This document shows, piece by piece, positions 1 to 7,993 of a stretch of DNA of 32,091 nucleotides. The stretch comes from Desulfurivibrio alkaliphilus (GTDB lineage Bacteria > Desulfobacterota > Desulfobulbia > Desulfobulbales > Desulfurivibrionaceae): NCBI GenBank assembly GCA_011048585.1, contig DSDS01000137.1:1-32091 (forward strand), read 5' to 3'. The number at the start of each line of letters is the position of its first letter. The first letter of the stretch is position 1. Position numbers and translations under genes: made by a program. Below the pieces are notes generated by a model. That model did no database searches and was not told the origin of the DNA. It saw only the letters and a program-made list of their open reading frames with translations.

Positions 1-646
1 CAGTTTTGACGCCATCGGGGCCTTCTCCCGGCGGGAGGATGCCCCGCATCAGGCTTCCCGCCCCTTTGATCAGGAGCGCGACGGCCTGATTCCCAGCGGG
101 GGAGCGGCCATCCTTTTTCTGGAGGCGGAAGAGGTCGCCAGGGCCAGAAAAGCTAAAATCATCGCTGAAATCAGCGGCTACGACTTCTCTTCCGACGGTT
201 ATCATCTTTCTGTGCCCAGCGGCGAGGGCCTTTCGCGCGCCATGCGGGGGGCCCTGGCCAACGCCGGAGTTTTACCCGCCGAGATCGATCTGGTGATGGC
301 CCACGCCACCTCCACCCCGGCCGGAGATGAAAAAGAGGCCCAGGCTTTGAGTCAGCTTTTCGGCCTGGAACAGGGGGAGCAGGGACCAGTGGTGGCCGCC
401 ACCAAGTCCCTTACCGGCCATGAATTCTGGATGGCCGGCGCCTCCCAGCTGATCTATGCCCTGCTCATGAGCCGGGCCGGTTTTGTCGCCGGCCACCCCA
501 ATCTGAGCAAGCCGGCCCCGGAAGCGGCGCTTTTACGAATACCCACCGCCACCATCGCCGCCACCCCTCACCATATTCTCTGCAACGCCGCCGGATTCGG
601 CGGCGTCAACGCCTGCCTGGTAGCCAAGGTACACCATGAAGTGTGA
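1..646 (+). CDS. Beta-ketoacyl-ACP synthase (KAS I/II type), 5' end missing
   Basis: This is the C-terminal half of a condensing enzyme that would extend an ACP-bound acyl chain with malonyl-ACP. The open frame enters from the window edge (first whole codon at base 2) and ends at TGA 644-646. Two thiolase-fold signatures are visible: the first catalytic His in AHATSTPAGD (codon 302-304), and the KSLTGHE block with the second His. The C-terminal glycine-rich FGGVNACLV is also typical. The active-site Cys lies upstream of the window, so activity cannot be confirmed. The stop overlaps the next gene by 11 bp, which suggests translational coupling. It heads, or continues, the long polyene/lipid operon. 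Confidence 0.9.
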   Translation, partial: SFDAIGAFSRREDAPHQASRPFDQERDGLIPSGGAAILFLEAEEVARARKAKIIAEISGYDFSSDGYHLSVPSGEGLSRAMRGALANAGVLPAEIDLVMAHATSTPAGDEKEAQALSQLFGLEQGEQGPVVAATKSLTGHEFWMAGASQLIYALLMSRAGFVAGHPNLSKPAPEAALLRIPTATIAATPHHILCNAAGFGGVNACLVAKVHHEV

Positions 647-2138
647 CGTGGTGGTGATCGGCAGTGGCATTAGCGGTTTGACCGCCGCCGCCCTGCTGGC
701 CAAAAGTGGCCGGAGCGTGGTGATCGTGGAGCGTACCTCCCGGCCGGGCGGGGCCCTGAAACGGTTTGTCCGCCAGGGGGTCCCCTTCGATGTCGGGTTC
801 CACTACACCGGCTGCCTGGGAGAGGGTGACGTGCTCACTACCCTCTGGGATTACCTGGGGGTGCGCGCCATAATCCCCATCCGCCCCTTCCCCCCCGACG
901 GCCACGACGAGCTGTCCATCGCCGGCTACGACCAGCCGGTACGGGCTTTTTTCTCCTACCGGCGCCTAAGGGATGAATTGGAGCGGAGATTCCCCGGAGA
1001 GCGGATCGCCATCGCTGACTACCTGGGCAAGATTGCCGCGATCTGCCAGAAAATCCCCTTTTACAACCTGGAGTTGCCCCTGACCCCGTTTCTGCGGGGC
1101 TTCCAGGAACCCCCCGTTTCATTGTGCGACTACTTAACCAAACTCACGGCTGATCCCCAGCTCCAGGCGGTCCTGGCCAGTCCCGCCTTCCTCTACGGGA
1201 TCCCGGTCGCGCGGGCAAGTCTGGCGGTCCACGCCATGGTCGCCCACGGCTTTTACCGCGGGGCCTATACCATAGATGGCGGTGGCCAAGCGGTGGTGGA
1301 CGCCTTCCTCCGGATCCTGGAGCAGGCCGGGGTAACCATAATCGGCAAAAACCGGGTCGACGAAATTCTGGTGGAAGGTGGCGTGGCGGCCGGGGTCCGC
1401 ACCGACCGCGGACAGATTATCCACTGTCGTGACGTAATCTACACCGGTCACCCTTCCGCCGTGCCGGCCATGGTGCCGGCGGGTATTTTCCGGCCGATCT
1501 ACCTGAAGAGAATCCAAGGGTTGCGCAACACCGCCTCCATGTTCGCGGTTTTCGCGGTGGCTCCGGATGAGACCCCCGGGGAACCCGACTGGGTCAACCA
1601 CTATCACATCCCGGCCGGGCTCGCCATTCTGCCCGAAACCGCGCGGGTGCCCAGAACGGAAAGGGTCCTGATGATGACCACCCCGGAGCGGGGCCGCTTG
1701 CCAAACTTGAAAAATAACCACCGGGGCATTATACTCCTCAGACCCGCGCTTTGGGAGGAGATTGAGAGATTCGCACCAACCGGTCGCCGCAGTCGCCCCC
1801 CGGCTTACCTGGCCTGGAAAGAGGAGCTGGCCGGGGAGATGATTGCGGCGGCCGGCCGCTACTGGGGGGAGAGCTACGCCGCCCTCCGTCCCTTGGCGGT
1901 GGGCACCCCCCTGACTTTTCGCGATGAGTTGGCCGCCCCTGAGGGAGCCGCCTACGGAGCCCAACATTGCCTGGGCCAGCACAACCCCGGAGCCCGGACC
2001 AGGCTGCCGGGCTTTTGGCTCGGTGGCCAGAGCACCCTGATGACCGGCGTGGTGGGGGCGGCCCTGGCCGGGTTGGTCAGCGCCGGAGAGATTTTGGGAC
2101 TGGAATCGACATGGGAGCAAGTGCGCCAATGCCGTTGA
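636..2138 (+). CDS. FAD-dependent oxidoreductase, CrtI/CrtISO (phytoene desaturase/isomerase)-like
   Basis: A 500-residue flavoprotein with an N-terminal dinucleotide-binding motif G9-x-G11-x-x-G14 and the ribose-binding Glu at about residue 32. The RPGG block that follows is typical of the CrtI/carotene isomerase/retinol saturase group. A C-terminal FAD-contact segment (WLGGQSTLMTGVVGAALAG, about residues 459-480) supports the same family. Such enzymes desaturate, saturate or isomerise long polyenes. The gene sits between two ketosynthase genes and overlaps both (11 bp before, 10 bp after), so its substrate is probably the acyl or polyene chain made by this operon rather than a carotenoid; no phytoene synthase is visible. 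Reaction direction cannot be read from sequence. It is not part of the usual E. coli-type aryl-polyene gene set. Confidence 0.85.
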   Translation: MKCDVVVIGSGISGLTAAALLAKSGRSVVIVERTSRPGGALKRFVRQGVPFDVGFHYTGCLGEGDVLTTLWDYLGVRAIIPIRPFPPDGHDELSIAGYDQPVRAFFSYRRLRDELERRFPGERIAIADYLGKIAAICQKIPFYNLELPLTPFLRGFQEPPVSLCDYLTKLTADPQLQAVLASPAFLYGIPVARASLAVHAMVAHGFYRGAYTIDGGGQAVVDAFLRILEQAGVTIIGKNRVDEILVEGGVAAGVRTDRGQIIHCRDVIYTGHPSAVPAMVPAGIFRPIYLKRIQGLRNTASMFAVFAVAPDETPGEPDWVNHYHIPAGLAILPETARVPRTERVLMMTTPERGRLPNLKNNHRGIILLRPALWEEIERFAPTGRRSRPPAYLAWKEELAGEMIAAAGRYWGESYAALRPLAVGTPLTFRDELAAPEGAAYGAQHCLGQHNPGARTRLPGFWLGGQSTLMTGVVGAALAGLVSAGEILGLESTWEQVRQCR

Positions 2139-3361
2139 AACGAGTTGTCATTACCGGGCGCGGCGCCGTTTCCCCCTTCGGCCTCGGAGTTCAACCCCTC
2201 CTGGAGGGGATCTGGGCCGGGCGCTCCGCCATCCGGGCCATGCCGGAGTGGGCCCGGATCGACGGCTTAAAAAGCCTCCTGGCCGCCCCGGTGCCCGATT
2301 TTGCCGACAAGGAGCTCCTGCCCCGCAGCCTGCGACGCACAATGGGCCCAATGGCCAAATATGCCACCTTGGCGGCTCTTGAGGCCGTCAAGGACGCCGG
2401 GATCGACCAATCCCTGCTGGCCACCGGCACCATCGGGGTCGCCGTCGGTTCCACCACCGGCAGTCCCTCCGCCTATGAAGATTTTTACCGCACCTTCCTG
2501 CCCGCTGAGACCATCGGCGGCATCAGGTCCGGCGAATTTTTTAAAATCATGGGCCACAGTTGCGCGGCCAATATCTGTCTGGCCTTGGGGATCCATGGCG
2601 AACAGTGGTCCCCGGTCAGCGCCTGCGCTTCCTCTTCCCAGGCCATCGGACTGGGCTATCTGCTGATCCAGGCGGGTCGCCAACGGGCCATGCTCTGCGG
2701 CGGCGCCGATGAAGTTCACCACTCGGTCACCGGGGTTTTCGACGTGGTCCGGGCCGCCTCGCTGCAAAACGACAATCCGGCCGCCACACCCAGACCCTTT
2801 GATGCCGAGCGGGACGGGGTGGTTTGCGGCGGCGGGGGCGGAATTATCCTGCTGGAGAGCTACGAGTCGGCCCGGGAAAGAGGCGCCAGGATTTACGGCG
2901 AAATCATCGGTTTTGGCAATGTCAACGACAGTGAGCATATCGCCAACCCCCATGAGGGCTCCATGGCCAGGGCCATGCTCAATGCCATGGACGAATCCAA
3001 GATCAGCCCCGCCGAGGTGGATTATGTCAACGCCCACGCCACCGCTACCCTGCTGGGCGATCCGGCCGAGGCCGCGGCCATCGCCAAGGTGGTGGGGGCC
3101 TCGGTGCCCACCAGCTCCTTTAAGGGGCATATCGGCCATACCCTGGGAGCGGCGGCGGCCCTGGAGACCATCGTTCTGCTGGAGATGCTCCAGCGCCAGG
3201 AGATCATTCCCACCCTTAATCTGGCAAACCCGGACCCGGAGTGCGCCGTGGCCAATCTGGTCCGTAAAATTGAAAAGAGAGCATTAACCACCGTGCTGAA
3301 AAACAACTTTGCCCTGGGCGGCGTCAACGCAGCTTTGGTTCTGAGGAGATTAACACCATGA
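2129..3361 (+). CDS. Beta-ketoacyl-ACP synthase II (FabF-like)
   Basis: A complete 410-residue KAS II-type condensing enzyme with the full triad: Cys166 in SACASSSQ, His303 in NAHATATLLGD and His337 in KGHIGHTLGAA. Spacing matches the FabF family. I chose the ATG at 2129 because MPLKRVVITGRGAVSPFG is the usual N-terminus; an in-frame ATG at 2111 is possible. The start overlaps the FAD oxidoreductase by 10 bp, and the stop overlaps the following ACP start in an ATGA arrangement, so KS and ACP are probably made in step. It most likely elongates chains on the ACP encoded immediately downstream. Confidence 0.93.
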   Translation: MPLKRVVITGRGAVSPFGLGVQPLLEGIWAGRSAIRAMPEWARIDGLKSLLAAPVPDFADKELLPRSLRRTMGPMAKYATLAALEAVKDAGIDQSLLATGTIGVAVGSTTGSPSAYEDFYRTFLPAETIGGIRSGEFFKIMGHSCAANICLALGIHGEQWSPVSACASSSQAIGLGYLLIQAGRQRAMLCGGADEVHHSVTGVFDVVRAASLQNDNPAATPRPFDAERDGVVCGGGGGIILLESYESARERGARIYGEIIGFGNVNDSEHIANPHEGSMARAMLNAMDESKISPAEVDYVNAHATATLLGDPAEAAAIAKVVGASVPTSSFKGHIGHTLGAAAALETIVLLEMLQRQEIIPTLNLANPDPECAVANLVRKIEKRALTTVLKNNFALGGVNAALVLRRLTP

Positions 3362-3627
3362 TGAGCAACGACGAACTTCGCCGTCGAGTAGTTGCAACCC
3401 TGGCGGAAGAACTGGAGCTGGACCCCGAGGCGTTGACTCCGGAGGCCACCCTATACGATGACCTGGGCCTGGACAGCCTTGACGCCGTGGATATGGTGGT
3501 GGCCCTGGAGAAGAGTTTCGGGATGAAATTTAACGATGAGGAGAGCCTGAAGGCTGTCCGCACGGTTAACGACCTTTTTGAACTGCTGATCAAGTTGAAG
3601 GAAAGCCAAACCGCGGATGAAGCTTAG
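3358..3627 (+). CDS. Acyl carrier protein (first of two)
   Basis: An 89-residue acidic protein with the 4'-phosphopantetheine attachment motif GLDSLDAVD; the modified serine is Ser40 (Ser39 if the second ATG at 3361 is used). Length and predicted helices fit a stand-alone type II ACP. GAGGAG 8 bp upstream is a good ribosome binding site. The start overlaps the upstream ketosynthase stop by 4 bp, and the end overlaps the acyltransferase start by 11 bp. It presumably carries the chain handled by the neighbouring ketosynthases, FAD enzyme and PlsC-like acyltransferase. A second ACP occurs at 12723. Confidence 0.95.
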   Translation: MMSNDELRRRVVATLAEELELDPEALTPEATLYDDLGLDSLDAVDMVVALEKSFGMKFNDEESLKAVRTVNDLFELLIKLKESQTADEA

Positions 3628-4345
3628 CAGGCTGGCGGCCAATCTCTATTGCTGGTCAACCTTTATCCTTGTTACTCTGGCCTTCGGAGCGTTCCTGCCG
3701 CTACTCGCGCTGGCCCAAACCCTCTCTCCGGGCAAATCGCCTGGTCGACCTCTGCGGCTTGCCATCAGGAGATACGGCTGGATCCTGCTGCGTCTCCTCT
3801 CCCCGGCCGTGCCCATCTCCGTCGAAAACCGGGCCGGCGCGCTGCCCTTGCCGGCAATCTTTGTGGCTAACCACCGCTCCGCCCTCGACCCCTATCTCTT
3901 CGGGATGCTGGAGGTGGAAAACGCCTTTATCACCGGCTGGCCGTTCAATATCCCAATTTACGGCCGGGTGATGCGGGCCGCCGGCTACATCGACGCCCGC
4001 AACGGCTGGCCGGAGGTTGAAGCCCAGGGCCAGCACCTAATCGACGAGGGCTGCTCGCTGATTATCTGGCCCGAAGGGCATCGTTCCCGGGACGGCAAGC
4101 TGGGCCGTTTCCGCCAGGGCGCCTTCAAGCTGGCGGCGGCCACCGGCCGCCCCCTGATCCCGGTGGCAATCATCGGGGCGGGAGAGGTGTTGCCCCCCGG
4201 TAAATCCTTGTTGACTCCCGGCCCGATCAAGTTGATCATTCTGCCGCCGATCACCTTGAAAAAAGGAGATGACGGTGTTATAGTCCCTCGTCTTTTGGCA
4301 GCGGAAACCCGCAAGGCAATCACCAAGGAACTGGCTGCTTGGTAA
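3617..4345 (+). CDS. PlsC-like 1-acyl-glycerol-3-phosphate acyltransferase family protein
   Basis: A 242-residue membrane-anchored acyltransferase. It has a hydrophobic N-terminal segment (about residues 10-33), the catalytic NHRSALD motif (His86, Asp91; the HX4D dyad) and the phosphate-binding EGHRS motif at residues 153-157, where most relatives have EGTRS. PlsC-family enzymes move an acyl group from ACP or CoA to a glycerol-phosphate or similar acceptor at the inner membrane. The gene follows the first ACP with an 11-bp overlap, so the donor is probably that ACP and the product a phospholipid or other lipid carrying the specialised chain. The acceptor is not shown by the sequence. Confidence 0.88.
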   Translation: MKLSRLAANLYCWSTFILVTLAFGAFLPLLALAQTLSPGKSPGRPLRLAIRRYGWILLRLLSPAVPISVENRAGALPLPAIFVANHRSALDPYLFGMLEVENAFITGWPFNIPIYGRVMRAAGYIDARNGWPEVEAQGQHLIDEGCSLIIWPEGHRSRDGKLGRFRQGAFKLAAATGRPLIPVAIIGAGEVLPPGKSLLTPGPIKLIILPPITLKKGDDGVIVPRLLAAETRKAITKELAAW

Positions 4346-4380
4346 GCGCAGCCTACAACTGTTGGCCACCGGAACCGGAG

Positions 4381-5706
4381 ATGCGGATACCGCCCCCCAC
4401 CAGCCGATACTCCCTCACAAGCGGGATCTCCCTGCGAGAGTGTGGAAAAACCGAACGAGAAGCCGCCCAGCTGGAGTTGCTGCGCCGCCACCTGGAGCTG
4501 GCGGGCACCTCCGAATTTTATCGGGAAAAATTCCAACAGGTGGGGTTGGTGCCCAGTCAATTGCGCTCCCTGGCCGAGCTTCACAAGCTGCCCCTCACCG
4601 AGCGGGCGGACCTGAACCGCGGTCATGGCTGTTTTTTCCCCGCCGCCGACCTCACCGCCACCGACCTAGCCCTCACCTCCGGCACCACCGGCAATGCCGT
4701 CACCGTTCCCTACACCAGTAATGACCTGGAGCGGCTGGCCTACAATGAGATGATAGCCTTTTTTCGCATCGGCATCAAACCCGGCCAACGGGTTCTGCTT
4801 TGCGTTACCCTGGATCGCTGCTTTATCGCCGGACTGGCCTATTATACGGGCCTGGTCCGGCTGGGGGCCACCGCCATTCGCAGCGGCGCCGGCAGCCCTT
4901 CCCGGCAATGGGAATTGATTCGCACTTTGAACCCTTCGGTCATCGTAGGCGTGCCCACTTTTCTCTGGCAGTTGGCCCAATGGGGGCTGGAGCACGGGCT
5001 CGATCCGACCCGGGCCGGCATCGAAACCCTGGTCACCATCGGCGAACCGATCCGCAAGGCCGACCTGACCCTCACTCCCCTGGGGGAGATGCTGGAAAAA
5101 GGGTGGGGAGCCAAAACCTACGGTTCCTACGGGGCCACCGAACTGGAAACCGCCTTTGTCGAATGTCCCGCCACCGCCGGGGGCCATGTCCATCCCGAAC
5201 TGATGCTCGTGGAGATTATCGACGAAACCGGCACGCCGGTGCCGGACGGCCAGCCGGGGGAAGTGGTGGTCACCCCCCTGGGGGTTGAAGGCCTGCCGCT
5301 GGTCCGTTTTCGCACCGGCGATGTCGCCCGACTCTACCCTGAACCCTGCTCCTGCGGCTGGCAGACCCCGCGCCTGGGCCCCATTGAGGGACGGTTGGCC
5401 CAACGGCTCAAGTGCCGGGGAACCACCCTCTACCCGGAAAACATCTTCCAGGCCATCGACGAAATTCCCGGCATTGCCGCCTACTACGTGGAAGCCCGGG
5501 CCCACTTCAGCCTCGCCGACGAGATCACGGTAGTGGTGGGCGGAGACGAAGCGGTTGAACCGGCCGCGATCCAGGAGCGGTTGCAAGCCAAACTACGGGT
5601 AAAACCGGAGGTTATAAAAAGATCTCCGGCCGAGGTGGTTGCTGTGATTGAAAAAGGCAGTGGCCGAAAAATGAAAAGATTTTTTGATTTTCGGAAGGTA
5701 GAATAA
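4381..5706 (+). CDS. PaaK-like (phenylacetate-CoA ligase family) AMP-forming ligase
   Basis: A 441-residue adenylate-forming enzyme. Motifs include the phosphate-binding loop SGTTGNAVTVPY (from Ser100), the SYGATE core (Tyr250-Glu254), FRTGD ending at Asp314, and the PCSCG...R...GR element seen in the PaaK branch. The C-terminal GRKMKRF supplies the expected late lysines. It activates a carboxylic acid as an acyl-adenylate, then transfers it to CoA or possibly ACP. In APE clusters an AMP-ligase loads the aryl starter, so this is the likely starter-activating enzyme here, although PaaK-type ligases are not the usual APE form. The ATG at 4381 follows GGAG closely; a TTG at 4339 is the alternative start. 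The gap from the previous gene is 35 bp. Confidence 0.85.
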   Translation: MRIPPPTSRYSLTSGISLRECGKTEREAAQLELLRRHLELAGTSEFYREKFQQVGLVPSQLRSLAELHKLPLTERADLNRGHGCFFPAADLTATDLALTSGTTGNAVTVPYTSNDLERLAYNEMIAFFRIGIKPGQRVLLCVTLDRCFIAGLAYYTGLVRLGATAIRSGAGSPSRQWELIRTLNPSVIVGVPTFLWQLAQWGLEHGLDPTRAGIETLVTIGEPIRKADLTLTPLGEMLEKGWGAKTYGSYGATELETAFVECPATAGGHVHPELMLVEIIDETGTPVPDGQPGEVVVTPLGVEGLPLVRFRTGDVARLYPEPCSCGWQTPRLGPIEGRLAQRLKCRGTTLYPENIFQAIDEIPGIAAYYVEARAHFSLADEITVVVGGDEAVEPAAIQERLQAKLRVKPEVIKRSPAEVVAVIEKGSGRKMKRFFDFRKVE

Positions 5707-5708
5707 CC

Positions 5709-6743
5709 GTGTCGTGTTTAAGTGAATATTGGGGGCAGGAGTTCACCCCGCAGGAGATCGCCCAGACCCGGAAAAACAACGGGCTGCTGTCGCTGGAGCT
5801 TGAGCTTTCCCGGGCGTGCAATATCCGTTGTGTGTACTGCTATGCCGCTTCCGGTCTACCCCTGGCCAATGAGCTTACCGCCGCCGAAATCGAGAATGTG
5901 ATCGACCAGGCCACCGCCCTCGGCATCCGCAAAATTATCGTCCTCGGCGGCGGCGAGCCCCTCTTCTATCCCAGCATTTTCGAGGTGATCGATTACATTC
6001 TGGCCAAGGGGATCAAGGTGGACATCTTTACCAACGGCACCCTGATCACCCCGGAGATCGCCGAGCTCCTGGCCCAGAAAGGGGTGGCGGTGGTGATCAA
6101 GATGAACAGCCGCGATGCCGCCGTCCAGGATTATCTGGCGGGACGGCCGGGAACCTTCGCCGCCATCGAAAAGGGCCTGGCGGCCCTGCTGGCCGCCGGC
6201 TACCCAAACGAGCATCTTCTGCTGGGCATTCAGACCATTATCTGTCGCCAGAACTATGATGAACTTCCCGATATCTGGCGCTGGGCCCGCAGCCGGAAGA
6301 TCATCCCCTATGTGGAGATGATGACCCTGCAGGGCAGAGCCTCCGAGCACCCCGAGTTGGAAGTTCCCATAACCGAGATCAAAACCCTTTTTGAAAAGCT
6401 CTCCGAGATCGACGCCAAGGAGTTCGGCCAAACCTGGACCCCCCACCCGCCCCTGGCCGCTTCCCAGTGTTCCCGCCATGAATACTCCTGTACCGTGACC
6501 TCCATCGGCGAGGTTCATCCCTGCCCCGGAGTTAACTTGCCGGTGGGCAACATCCGTGAGCAGTCGCTGGCCGATATTCTGCGCACCAGCAAGATTATCC
6601 GCGATCTGCGCAACATCCGGACCACCATCAAGGGTAAATGTTCCGGCTGTGACTATAACACCATCTGTTACGGCTGTCGCGGCCATGCCTACCAGGTAAC
6701 GGGGGATTACCTGGCCGAGGATCCGCTTTGCTGGCTGAAATAG
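5709..6743 (+). CDS. Radical SAM protein with C-terminal SPASM/twitch cysteine cluster
   Basis: A 344-residue radical SAM enzyme. The N-terminal CxxxCxxC motif binds the SAM-cleaving 4Fe-4S cluster (Cys37, Cys41, Cys44), followed by the GGGEP motif. The C-terminal part holds further cysteines at 254, 261, 272, 311, 314, 320, 323 and 341, a pattern of the SPASM domain that binds one or two auxiliary clusters. The start is GTG 5709, two bases after the ligase stop, with GGAAGG about 10 bases upstream. SPASM enzymes mostly modify peptides or small molecules, but no precursor peptide is visible nearby, and context suggests the acyl chain or starter as substrate. That last point is inference. Confidence 0.88.
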   Translation: MSCLSEYWGQEFTPQEIAQTRKNNGLLSLELELSRACNIRCVYCYAASGLPLANELTAAEIENVIDQATALGIRKIIVLGGGEPLFYPSIFEVIDYILAKGIKVDIFTNGTLITPEIAELLAQKGVAVVIKMNSRDAAVQDYLAGRPGTFAAIEKGLAALLAAGYPNEHLLLGIQTIICRQNYDELPDIWRWARSRKIIPYVEMMTLQGRASEHPELEVPITEIKTLFEKLSEIDAKEFGQTWTPHPPLAASQCSRHEYSCTVTSIGEVHPCPGVNLPVGNIREQSLADILRTSKIIRDLRNIRTTIKGKCSGCDYNTICYGCRGHAYQVTGDYLAEDPLCWLK

Positions 6744-6771
6744 CAAAACCGGGAAGAACCGGGGAAAACCG

Positions 6772-7419
6772 ATGAAGATACGCCGCCGCCCCGGCCAGCG
6801 CCACAACCCGCTCCGAATAAGTCCGGGGCGGGCGGCTTTCTCGGCCTTCTCCCTCTTTTCACTTATCTTAACCCACCTTTCTCCGGGTCCCTGGCTGCCG
6901 GGGGTGCTGGCCAGTGAGCGGGGGAGGGATAAGGCCGACTGGATTCTGCTGGCCGGCTACGGCACCAGCCATCCCGGGATGGGGGCCACCAAACTCCGGA
7001 TACAGACCGTCGATCTGGTCCCCAGGTATGAGCGGAACCTGACAGCAAACCCGGGCTCATCCTGGTACCGGGGTGAGCACTCTTTGCTGCTGGAGCTGCC
7101 GCTCCACCTGGCGGTGAGTCCTGACAGTACCCTCATGGCGGGGATCAACTTCCTGGCCTGCTGGCGATTCACCGCCCATGACCGGCTGCAGCCCTACCTC
7201 CTGGCCGGGGGTGGTCCCCTCTACATGGCCAGCAATCTGGAGGGGATGGGAACCAGGCTGAACGGCAACTACCAGTTCGGCATCGGCCTGCGCCGACCGA
7301 TGGGCCACCACAGATACCTGAATTTGGAATACCGTTTTCACCATGTCTCAAACGGGAACCGCAAGGAGCCCAATGATCCCCTCAACTCAAGCAAATTTTT
7401 GCTGGGGGTAACCTTTTAA
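6772..7419 (+). CDS. PagL-like lipid A 3-O-deacylase / acyloxyacyl hydrolase family protein
   Basis: A 215-residue probable outer-membrane beta-barrel. A long basic N-terminus and hydrophobic stretch (about residues 25-48) look like an export signal. The rest alternates in a beta-barrel manner (YLLAGGGPLYMAS, NYQFGIGLRR, LNLEYRFHHVSNG) and ends in aromatic GVTF. The HHVSNG segment matches the PagL catalytic His-x-Ser-Asn signature (His191, Ser193, Asn194). PagL removes the ester-linked 3-position acyl chain of lipid A in the outer membrane. Within this operon it may instead trim an ester of the exported product. GGAAG and GGGG lie upstream of ATG 6772. Confidence 0.72.
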   Translation: MKIRRRPGQRHNPLRISPGRAAFSAFSLFSLILTHLSPGPWLPGVLASERGRDKADWILLAGYGTSHPGMGATKLRIQTVDLVPRYERNLTANPGSSWYRGEHSLLLELPLHLAVSPDSTLMAGINFLACWRFTAHDRLQPYLLAGGGPLYMASNLEGMGTRLNGNYQFGIGLRRPMGHHRYLNLEYRFHHVSNGNRKEPNDPLNSSKFLLGVTF

Positions 7420-7436
7420 CCGAAGCGGAAGCAGCT

Positions 7437-7991
7437 TTGCCGACACCAAACAGCCCTGACTCGCGGGATTATTATCGTTATGCCTTCTGCGAAACGGCCA
7501 GCCCGGAGGTAACCCGACTGCTGGCGGCGACTCCTTCCCGCTGGGGACGAATGCCGCCCCTGAGTCGAGCCCTGGTGGTGGAAGCGGGCCGCGTCCTGGT
7601 GGAAAACGGTCTCTTGGCGCCGGGCGAGAAATTTTCGGACCAGGGCAAACGGGTGGGGCTGATCGGGGGCACCACCACCGGTTCCCTGGCCACTGATCTG
7701 GAGTTCGCCGCCACCCTGCTGACCGGTCCCAACCTGGCCAGTCCGGCCCTCTTCGGCTATACTCTGCCCAACATCCCCCTCTCCGAAGCCGCCAACCACT
7801 TCGGCCTGATCGGTCCGGTTTACGCGATCTTTGCCCCGGAGTCGCCGTTGGTCGCCGCCGAGGAGGAAGCCGGCCGCTGGCTCGTCAGCCAGCCCGAACT
7901 TACCCTGATGCTCGCCTGTGCCTTCGACAGCCGGCCCATGCCCGGTCAGGCCGGTCAACTGGCCATAACCTTCACCATCGTGAGCCGATAA
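7437..7991 (+). CDS. Truncated, Cys-less beta-ketoacyl synthase N-terminal-like protein
   Basis: A 184-residue protein resembling only the N-terminal half of a ketosynthase, with the GLIGGTTTGS element and the GYTLPNIPLSEAANHFGLIGP region that precedes the nucleophile in real enzymes. Where the active Cys should be, the sequence reads YAIFAPESPL, so it cannot condense. It belongs with the ketosynthase-like / chain-length-factor-like proteins (ketoacyl-synt_2 type) of APE clusters, and would act as a partner or scaffold for a full ketosynthase. No ATG is in frame; TTG 7437 preceded by CGGAAG is the best start. A second, longer protein of this kind is at 14225. Exact role unknown. Confidence 0.65.
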   Translation: MPTPNSPDSRDYYRYAFCETASPEVTRLLAATPSRWGRMPPLSRALVVEAGRVLVENGLLAPGEKFSDQGKRVGLIGGTTTGSLATDLEFAATLLTGPNLASPALFGYTLPNIPLSEAANHFGLIGPVYAIFAPESPLVAAEEEAGRWLVSQPELTLMLACAFDSRPMPGQAGQLAITFTIVSR

Positions 7992-7993
7992 AG

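Noticed and set aside
1134-2129. Long minus-strand open frame opposite the FAD oxidoreductase
   Set aside because: Shadow of a high-GC gene; the translation has no recognisable motif and the plus-strand protein is clearly real.
5709-7419. RiPP (modified peptide) system around the SPASM radical-SAM protein
   Set aside because: No precursor-peptide-sized gene, peptidase or peptide transporter is seen; all neighbours are lipid or polyketide-type genes.
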